DNA of 39,495 nt, taken from contig DNRQ01000105.1 of the NCBI GenBank assembly GCA_003499925.1, forward strand, positions 31,288-70,782. Direction: 5' to 3'. Source of the stretch: Geobacter sp. Its GTDB lineage: Bacteria; Desulfobacterota; Desulfuromonadia; Geobacterales; Geobacteraceae. Position 1 is the first letter of the stretch; each line of letters opens with the position of its first letter. Position numbers and translations under genes: made by a program. Below are positions 33,770 through 39,495 of this stretch, piece after piece. The notes beneath the pieces are model-generated. The model was given only the letters and a program-made list of their open reading frames with translations, was not told the origin of the DNA and did no database searches.

Positions 33770-34222
33770 CTAGAGCACCATGGAGAACAGAACGCCGAAT
33801 CCGGCACCATTCGCCCATATTTGCCACCGCTGGAGGTTCGCAGTAGCAAAAGCATTCGACCACTGCCCGAACAATAGTCCGAAGGTAAGAGCACCGATAG
33901 CAAAGGTATTAATCAGAACGTTGTTGGCTGCGACTGCAATCCACCTTGACCGTGGCTGGAGGATGAGCATCCCAAAGAGAACAATCCCGAGGGTGCCGAC
34001 TACATTCCAAAGGTGTGGACCAATGCCTTCAGCAATCGCTGAATCTAGATACCTCACGCTCGTAAAGCGACCACGCCAACGAGTGAGTGTAACGACGAGA
34101 GCCGCAGGAGTTGCCCATGCTAAAAAAATCACCAAAGCATTCCAACCTTCTGGCAACGGTGAAAAGTCGCTACGGTGGAACTTCGAGAACTGTATTCTGA
34201 GAAAGGAAGTCATGAAGGACAT
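33770..34222 (-). CDS. Small polytopic membrane protein
   Basis: No family is recognised. The 150-residue product has about four hydrophobic helices: ALVIFLAWATPAALVVTL, HLWNVVGTLGIVLFGMLIL, VLINTFAIGALTFGLLFGQW and IWANGAGFGVLFSMVL. The first 25 residues are soluble; M4 could be the start instead of M1. Its continuous open frame with clear helix periodicity supports reality, but the ribosome site is weak. It is convergent with fic and lies 45 bases downstream of the pRiA4b-type gene. Confidence 0.55.
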   Translation of the reverse strand: MSFMTSFLRIQFSKFHRSDFSPLPEGWNALVIFLAWATPAALVVTLTRWRGRFTSVRYLDSAIAEGIGPHLWNVVGTLGIVLFGMLILQPRSRWIAVAANNVLINTFAIGALTFGLLFGQWSNAFATANLQRWQIWANGAGFGVLFSMVL

Positions 34223-34267
34223 CCTGGGGTCAGAGCTGGACCTTGCCCAAAACGTTTCGGTTAAGTT

Positions 34268-34879
34268 TCAAGTATCTCCAAATGCCAGATCAAACCTCTC
34301 CTTCGGATTCCAGAATTCGACAGATGACGGGTCGAAAGCTTCGGGGTCGAAGGGGCCCTCCTTCATCGACTCAACCCATGCCTTCATATCCTCATACCCC
34401 ACATGCGCGGGATCGCCCAGTACCTGCAAAAGCTCCTCATATCCCCACGGGCCGCCGCAGTCTTCGGGCGGGCAGGCCCTCCTCCCCTTGATGCAGCAGG
34501 GATAGGTTGCTTTAGGCTCAGCGGGCAGAACTGCCTCCAACTCAACTTTATGGCGCCAGTCGTCGCTGAAATCGTAGACGTATTCGAAGGCAGGCCTCGC
34601 CAGGCTTAGGTACTTGGAGATCTTATGTTTCCAGCCAGGCAGAATGTCATCGTCGTCGTCGAACTCTTCACCTGGAATGCCGAAGCTCAGCATCTGCCCG
34701 TTGACGTCCTTGATCCGAAACTCGTGCAGATGGTAGTCAAGCCAGCCCATGGCATCCTGAATGGCAACATGCAGATCCCAGAAGGAATAGGTGCTCGGCA
34801 CCTGGATCCTTCTCCAGATCGGCGGCTTAACGTCCTTCAGCGTGACTTTGAACTGGTAGACCTGTTTTTTTGGCGGCAT
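34268..34879 (-). CDS. Plasmid pRiA4b ORF-3-like protein
   Basis: The 203-residue protein is a full pRiA4b ORF-3 family member: YQFKVTLKDVKPPIWRRIQV, PSTYSFWDLHVAIQDAMGW, YHLHEFRI, FEYVYDFSDDWRHKVELE and CIKGRRACPPEDCGGPWGYE with a set of Cys residues. The family is found on plasmids and mobile elements and its function is unknown. A 268-base stretch of its 3' half (34343-34610) is repeated at the right end of the window with 13 differences and no indels. Confidence 0.9.
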   Translation of the reverse strand: MPPKKQVYQFKVTLKDVKPPIWRRIQVPSTYSFWDLHVAIQDAMGWLDYHLHEFRIKDVNGQMLSFGIPGEEFDDDDDILPGWKHKISKYLSLARPAFEYVYDFSDDWRHKVELEAVLPAEPKATYPCCIKGRRACPPEDCGGPWGYEELLQVLGDPAHVGYEDMKAWVESMKEGPFDPEAFDPSSVEFWNPKERFDLAFGDT

Positions 34880-34991
34880 CCCTATTTTCCCTTATCACCA
34901 GGACAGGCGTGTTCTGCCTCGTGAATGGTCGCAACTGCGGCCAATTAATGAGTGCTAAAATATTATCAATTGCAGCGGATGTCAAGATGGG

Positions 34992-35521
34992 ATGAGGCAG
35001 GCGGCCAACGACCTGAAGGGGATCACCATTGCCGACCCGTTCATGGGTGGCGGAACGCCGCTCATCGAGGCAAACCGCATCGGCTGCGATGTGGCCGGCT
35101 ACGATATCAACCCCATGGCATACTGGATCGTCAGCCGGGAGATAGAACACCTGAATCTCCCTGAATATAGAAAAGTTGCTAACCGGTTGGCCGTATCCCT
35201 TGAGGAAGGCATGGGCGCCCTCTATCGCACCAGCTGTCTCAAGTGCGGCTCAGCCACTGCACACGTCCGCTTCCCTTCCCTTCCCTGTCCGGCCGAGATG
35301 GGCGCCCTCTATCGTTCACATCAGCGGCACCGGTTCTTCGATCGTCGACACCGTCTTCGTCTGCAGATCGACCGGGACTGCTTCCGGCAGAACCCTGGCA
35401 AGCACGGTCGATGAGTTCGCCACTCTTGTTGCGGCAGATCCTGAAAAGCTCCGCGAGGGAGGACTGGCGCCGACACGAGGAGACATCAGGTGCATCACCT
35501 ATGGCATTATCATAAGGTGGC
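34992..35521 (+). pseudogene. Broken DNA methylase (adenine-specific, DUF1156-type)
   Basis: The intact part reads ITIADPFMGGGTPLIEANRI, GCDVAGYDINPMAYWIVSRE, the S-adenosylmethionine-binding motif and following segment of DNA methylases often annotated with DUF1156. YRTSCLKCGSATAHVRF then resembles the zinc-ribbon insertion. The frame is then lost; in another frame ISGTGSSIVDTVFVCRSTGT and APTRGDIRCITYGIIIRW match later parts of the same family. A 17-base direct repeat ATGGGCGCCCTCTATCG (35211-35227 and 35298-35314) marks the break, consistent with a slipped rearrangement. The N-terminus and the rest of the C-terminus are also missing. Confidence 0.7.
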
Positions 35522-35826
35522 CGCCTGTTATTTGTGCCAGCAGGGTTGATATATTAGCCACATTCAATACAATGAAATCTCCTGCACCACAGGCACACCC
35601 ACAGATTTACAGGCAGCCCGTACCATGACAGAATAACCATACCGGAACACCTGTCCATGGCACTGTCCCTTCGCGCCCAGCGTATCCTGGAACAGACAGC
35701 GGTACGGTCCCGTGAGGGCCAGACAACCTCGTCGACCTTCCGCAATTGCACTCCTGCAGATCCCGCAGCCTCCCTCCTGGTCTACGGGATTCTATGCCCC
35801 AAACGAGAAAAGGAGTCATACACCCT
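35522..35826. other. Gene-free upstream region of the large TPR gene
   Basis: Nothing recognisable is seen except the ribosome site (AGGAG at 35811-35815) of the following gene. A promoter should lie here. Confidence 0.5.
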
Positions 35827-38670
35827 ATGAATTGGGAACAGCATGCGCAGAGCGCGCTCCAACTCCTCGCTTCGGCGGAAACTCCGTCTAGCCAAGAGAT
35901 CATATCCTTGATCAAGTCGGTCAATCCCACCAGCCTGATGCTGTCTCAGTCGGACCGGGAGCGCGCCTACGACCTGAAGAGCCGCCTTCAAAGTGCATTA
36001 CTGGAAAACTACGGGGCGTGCTTCACCCTCACCCCCCATCCCATCTCCCAGGAGATCGTGCTCATCAAACACCTTTTCCTCCCCTCCGTGGACGCCTGCC
36101 ACGCTGACCTGAGGAGGCTGTCGCTCGAAGCACTGGATGCGGTTTCATCCCCGCAGCTCCCGGCCGCCGCACCTTCCGGCCCACGCGCCAAAACCCGTAC
36201 CTCGCCCTCAGGCGGTGTCATCGACACGAAAACGGCGCTCGCCAGGGCCGACCAGCGCCTCGGAAGCTACGAGTATGCCGAAGCCGAGGAAATACTGGCA
36301 GATATTCGGATCAAAGACCGCAAGGAAATTCCCGACTTGGTGAAGGCGGCCCGAATGCTTTCCGGCGACATGGGACTTTTCGGCCCGGCCATTGAGCTGC
36401 TGGCTTGCCAGCCCAGGCAGTTTCTCAAGGAGAAGGCGGTTCGGGAACTGCTGGCCTGCACCTATTACAGAAACGGCGACCTGGCCGAGGCACGGGCCAT
36501 CTTCGATTCCATGCATCCCGAAGAGGTGGGCAAGGAAGCCCTGTACGACTGGGCCGGCCTCGCCTTCAAGGACGGCAACCATTCCTGCGCCCTTCACCTG
36601 CTCAACCTGGCGGACCGCTGTGAGGGGTCCGTGACCGCTTTTATCACGCTGCGCGCCGATATCGAGGCAGCCATGCTGGCCGAGGTCCGGCCCCTCCTGC
36701 AACGCGCCGTGGTCGCCATGGAGGTTGGCGATGTCGCCTCCGCGGAGTCACTTGCCAACCTGGCCCTGCAGCAGTGCCCGAAGTTTCGCGAGGCAGGCGA
36801 GCTTCTCGCGCGGATCGAAAACATGAAACTGCGCAGCCGCCTCGATTCACTTTGGGGGGACCTCGAGCAAGCCCGAGACAGTGTCGAGCGCCTCCGCGTA
36901 CTCGCTCAACTGCTGGAAAAAGACAAGGGGAACAGGGAGAAGATCAGCGCCCTGATCGCCACCGAAAAGGAGCGTCAAAAGAGCGACCAGACGAGAAGCC
37001 TGGTGGAGGAACTGCACGGCCGCCTCAACCGGGCTGACTGGCCCGAATGCTTCGAGATCCTGAGGTCGCTTTCCGGTGGCAAAGGTCTCTCACCGGATCT
37101 GGAAAGGGTCTACTCGCTGTCGCCGTATTTCACGGTACTGCACCGCAACGAGCGCCTTGACCGCCTCTCCCACCGCGAGGCGAAGGTGCGCTGGCTGGAG
37201 TTCGTAAAGGTCATGGAGGATCTTGATGCCGGCAGCAGGGATGGCTGTTTCCGGATCGTGGATGACCTTAAGGAGTCCTTCGAGAAATATGCCGCCTTCG
37301 ATGTCGCGTACCGGGAACTGCAATATTATGAACAGGGAAAGGTGCGGGAGGAAATCCGCCGGCTTCTGGGCCGGGAGGAGTCGTGCTACGCCGACGCCGT
37401 CAGGGCCTTCGGACGCATACGGAACATGATGAATATCCTCCCCTCCGGAGAGCGCGCCGGTTACTGCCGCGAAATGGCAGATAGGCTCGATCGGTTGAAG
37501 CCGGTCGTCGGCGTCGAGATCCCCATACCGCAATACCGCGAGGCGTTACTCCTTGGCATCGGCGAAAAAGCCGCCTGGCTGCGGGAAAGGATCGGCGACA
37601 ACGCGGTTGTTGCCGAGATTGAAGCGGAGGTGCAGGCACTGTTTCGGATCGATGCGCATCCGCTGACCCTTGTGCTGTCGGAGGAGCTCCCTCTCGATCT
37701 TGCCGGGGAGAAGGGGGCATTGACCGTGATGGGGAGCAACACCCGCCAGGTCCTCCTGCGGGAGAATGCAGAGACGATAATTCTGATCGATTTTGCCAGG
37801 ATGTCGGCCATGAAATTCCATTCGATCCTTTTCAGGGAGTTGGAGCTTTGCGACTCCCTCCCCGATTCGGATAGCTTCCTGTTCATCGACCGGGGAAGCG
37901 AGGACCTCATGATACGGTCGAGGCTTTCGGATACCGACAGTCGCTTCACGGCCATGTTCCCCGCGTTTGAGACGTTTACGCTGCACGCAAACGATGAGAT
38001 ACTCGGCGCCTTCATGTCCAGCACCAAAGATTGCGAGTACTATCTTTTCGTCAGTGACCGCTTCGAATTGCGCGCTGCCAAATGCATCAAACTCGGGCTC
38101 GATCAAAACTCCCGCATCACAAAATCAAGGAGTGAATATATCTCCAGCGTCGAAAGGATCGGGTCCAATCCGGATGGGTTCCTGCTGGGGACCAGCTACG
38201 GAGAAGCCTTTTTCAACCATAATCTTGCCTACCAGCGCTGTCTCACGGATGATGAGGCGCAGGTCATGGCGACAAACGCGGTAGATGGCCGGATCTACAT
38301 GTCGCTCACAGACGCGGTATGTGCCTACGACCAAAAGATGCGATTCCAGGAAAAGTTGGGGGAACACTTTTGCAACCGCATGCTGTATCGCGCTAATATC
38401 ATCGGATTTGCTCCTCAATCAGGTTGGGTCCTGGTGAAGGATCATGACGGCAGAGGTTATTTCCGACACATAAACGAGGGGAGACGGAGCAAAGGTTTCA
38501 GCCTTGGCAGGATGATCTGGACCTCAACCCCCAGCACATGGTACTACTGCGAATACGGCAGTGGCTCCGACACCCTCCATCTGAAGATAATCACGCCGGA
38601 TCTCGAAGCCGATTTCGAGTGGTACGAGATGTTTCCGCCCGACTGTTATCAGCCCAGGGACCCCGATTAA
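35827..38670 (+). CDS. Large TPR-like protein of unknown function
   Basis: I do not recognise the family. The 947-residue start at 35827 (AGGAG eleven bases upstream) fits better than the upstream ATGs at 35746 and 35794. Residues ~1-120 are helical, followed by a low-complexity Pro/Ala/Ser linker (PQLPAAAPSGPRAKTRTSPS). Residues ~140-470 contain TPR-like helical pairs (LGSYEYAEAEEILADIRI, ACTYYRNGDLAEARAIFDS, ANLALQQCPKFREAGELLAR) and a charged helix-rich region. From ~620 onwards the sequence is beta-rich with recurring strands (TLVLSEELPLDLAGEKGALT, ETIILIDFARMSAMKFHSIL, CEYYLFVSDRFELRAAK, RIYMSLTDAVCAYDQKMRF), which suggests a propeller-like domain. No signal peptide or membrane segment is seen, so it should be cytoplasmic. 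Confidence 0.85.
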   Translation: MNWEQHAQSALQLLASAETPSSQEIISLIKSVNPTSLMLSQSDRERAYDLKSRLQSALLENYGACFTLTPHPISQEIVLIKHLFLPSVDACHADLRRLSLEALDAVSSPQLPAAAPSGPRAKTRTSPSGGVIDTKTALARADQRLGSYEYAEAEEILADIRIKDRKEIPDLVKAARMLSGDMGLFGPAIELLACQPRQFLKEKAVRELLACTYYRNGDLAEARAIFDSMHPEEVGKEALYDWAGLAFKDGNHSCALHLLNLADRCEGSVTAFITLRADIEAAMLAEVRPLLQRAVVAMEVGDVASAESLANLALQQCPKFREAGELLARIENMKLRSRLDSLWGDLEQARDSVERLRVLAQLLEKDKGNREKISALIATEKERQKSDQTRSLVEELHGRLNRADWPECFEILRSLSGGKGLSPDLERVYSLSPYFTVLHRNERLDRLSHREAKVRWLEFVKVMEDLDAGSRDGCFRIVDDLKESFEKYAAFDVAYRELQYYEQGKVREEIRRLLGREESCYADAVRAFGRIRNMMNILPSGERAGYCREMADRLDRLKPVVGVEIPIPQYREALLLGIGEKAAWLRERIGDNAVVAEIEAEVQALFRIDAHPLTLVLSEELPLDLAGEKGALTVMGSNTRQVLLRENAETIILIDFARMSAMKFHSILFRELELCDSLPDSDSFLFIDRGSEDLMIRSRLSDTDSRFTAMFPAFETFTLHANDEILGAFMSSTKDCEYYLFVSDRFELRAAKCIKLGLDQNSRITKSRSEYISSVERIGSNPDGFLLGTSYGEAFFNHNLAYQRCLTDDEAQVMATNAVDGRIYMSLTDAVCAYDQKMRFQEKLGEHFCNRMLYRANIIGFAPQSGWVLVKDHDGRGYFRHINEGRRSKGFSLGRMIWTSTPSTWYYCEYGSGSDTLHLKIITPDLEADFEWYEMFPPDCYQPRDPD

Positions 38671-39092
38671 ATTCTCGGGCCAGCGTTGGCGACATTGAAA
38701 TCGGGAGGCGCTACCAGCGGCAATTTTACCCTGTTGGGCCTTCTCCGTTCGTGGGTAACCGTGAATCCTGTGCTCAAAAGAGCATCGGGGCGAGTTGGAC
38801 TACGGCTTCAGGATCTTTTCCAGATCCTTCAACAGAAGGAAGAGGTGATAAGGATCGGTCAGACTCGACTCAAATCCCCACAGCCGGATGACCACAACAA
38901 CTGCTTAACAGGCAAGTTCGCCCTTACGTCGATTCTCTCCGTTTTCGGAATAGCCACAGGGGACATCGGATTCTCCTCTTGGAGGTGATGGAGCCGTCAT
39001 ATCGTACGGACAGCATCCTGACAAGCGTCTACGGAGGAAACAAAAGGGGACAGGCTACCAGCTTGTCCCCTTTTCCTATGCCGAATGTTTCT
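38671..39092. other. Gene-free region downstream of the large TPR gene
   Basis: No complete gene is visible. On the minus strand, about 38810-38905, a short open stretch reads VVIRLWGFESSLTDPYHLFL then LLKDLEKILKP before a stop, which could be the C-terminus of a truncated gene. The region ends with a strong hairpin at 39042-39074. Confidence 0.45.
39042..39074. repeat. Strong hairpin, REP-like or terminator
   Basis: AAAAGGGGACA (39042-39052) pairs perfectly with TGTCCCCTTTT (39064-39074) around an 11-base loop. The GGGGACAGGCTACC-type sequence is a common dispersed palindrome in environmental bacteria. It can also terminate transcription in either direction because of its A/T ends. Confidence 0.7.
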
Positions 39093-39360
39093 GGGATCGA
39101 AGGTGCCCTCCTTCATCGACTCAACCCATGCCTTCATATCCTCATATCCCACATGCGCTGGATCGCCCAGGATCTGCAAAAGCTCCTCATATCCCCACGG
39201 GCCGCCGCAGTCTTCGGGCGGGCAGGCCCTCTTCCCCTTGATGCAGCAGGGATAGGTTGCTTTAGGCTCGGCGGGCAGAACCGCCTCCAACTCGACTTTA
39301 TGCCGCCAGTCGTCGCCGAAATCGTAGACGTATTCGAAGGTAGGCCTCGCCAGGCTTAGG
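39093..39360 (-). pseudogene. Truncated second copy of the pRiA4b ORF-3-like gene
   Basis: This 268-base segment corresponds base for base to 34343-34610 with 13 mismatches and no indels by my count. It encodes the C-terminal half only (VYDFGDDWRHKVE, then CCIKGKRACPPEDCGGPWGY and LGDPAHVGYEDMKAWVESMK). The N-terminal half is missing: the similarity stops at 39360, right where the 41-bp tandem repeat begins. The extreme C-terminus is replaced by unrelated sequence including the hairpin at 39042-39074. Confidence 0.85.
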
Positions 39361-39366
39361 TGCGCT

Positions 39367-39495
39367 GGGAAGATCGGATCTTTTGATTGAAAGTTCTATT
39401 CTCCGCTCGGGAGATCGGATCTTTTGATTGAAAGTTCCATTCTCCGCTCGGGAGATCGGATCTTTTGATCAAAAGTTCCATTCTCCGCTCGGGAG
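39367..39495 (+). repeat. 41-bp tandem repeat running off the window
   Basis: Units lie at 39367-39408 (42 bases, one extra A), 39409-39449, 39450-39490, and a partial unit at 39491-39495. The unit is GGGAGATCGGATCTTTTGAT followed by TGAAAGTTCCATTCTCCGCTC. Differences are few (T/C at one site; GATTGAAAG against GATCAAAAG in the third unit). There are no variable spacers, so this is not a CRISPR array as far as visible. Confidence 0.9.

Noticed and set aside
39367..39495. CRISPR array
   Set aside because: The whole 41-base unit is repeated with only a few point changes, so there are no spacers, and no cas gene is present in the window.

Overview
The window looks like a chromosomal segment of a Geobacter-like member of the Desulfuromonadia (Deltaproteobacteria in the broad sense). 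This rests on gene style rather than a marker gene: a beta-propeller/InlB-type repeat protein with the C-terminus common in Geobacter, a lipoprotein di-haem peroxidase, GC-rich codon use, and many G-rich palindromic intergenic repeats. The species assignment is inference.

Positions 1-10,118 carry the sheath, tube and baseplate half of a type VI secretion system (T6SS), all on the plus strand: tssA, tssB, tssC, hcp (tssD), a small membrane protein, tssE, tssF, and an unusual gene encoding TssG fused in frame to a second complete TssF. The membrane-complex genes (tssJ, tssL, tssM), tssK and the ClpV ATPase (tssH) are not in the window and presumably lie upstream or elsewhere.

Positions 10,185-23,974 are the spike and cargo part: a broken peptidoglycan-binding/lysozyme-like gene, a secreted putative immunity protein, vgrG, a DUF6484 protein, a TIGR02270 HEAT-like protein, a ketosynthase-like protein without a catalytic Cys, a PAAR-like DUF4150 protein, a large amidohydrolase-superfamily protein (best effector candidate), a periplasmic propeller-like protein, a secreted TPR protein, a polytopic membrane protein and a DUF2169 protein. 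Short gaps and start/stop overlaps suggest one or a few operons. The likely logic is VgrG + PAAR-like tip + adaptor/chaperone proteins (DUF2169, TIGR02270, KS-like) loading the amidohydrolase.

Positions 24,000-35,800 are an accessory region rich in toxin-antitoxin modules and gene relics: CopG-type antitoxin relic, HigA-like antitoxin with a 15-bp internal duplication, broken beta-propeller/InlB-repeat gene, HepT-MntA pair, REP-associated transposase remnant, small membrane protein, di-haem peroxidase lipoprotein, TumE-TumA pair, Fic protein behind two palindromic operator-like sites, pRiA4b ORF-3-like gene and a broken DNA methylase. Several are interrupted by stops, frameshifts or deletions, so this looks like a decaying acquisition zone.

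Positions 35,827-38,670 encode a 947-residue protein with TPR-like helices and a beta-rich C-terminal half that I do not recognise. The right end holds a truncated second copy of the pRiA4b ORF-3-like gene followed by a 41-bp tandem repeat that runs off the window.
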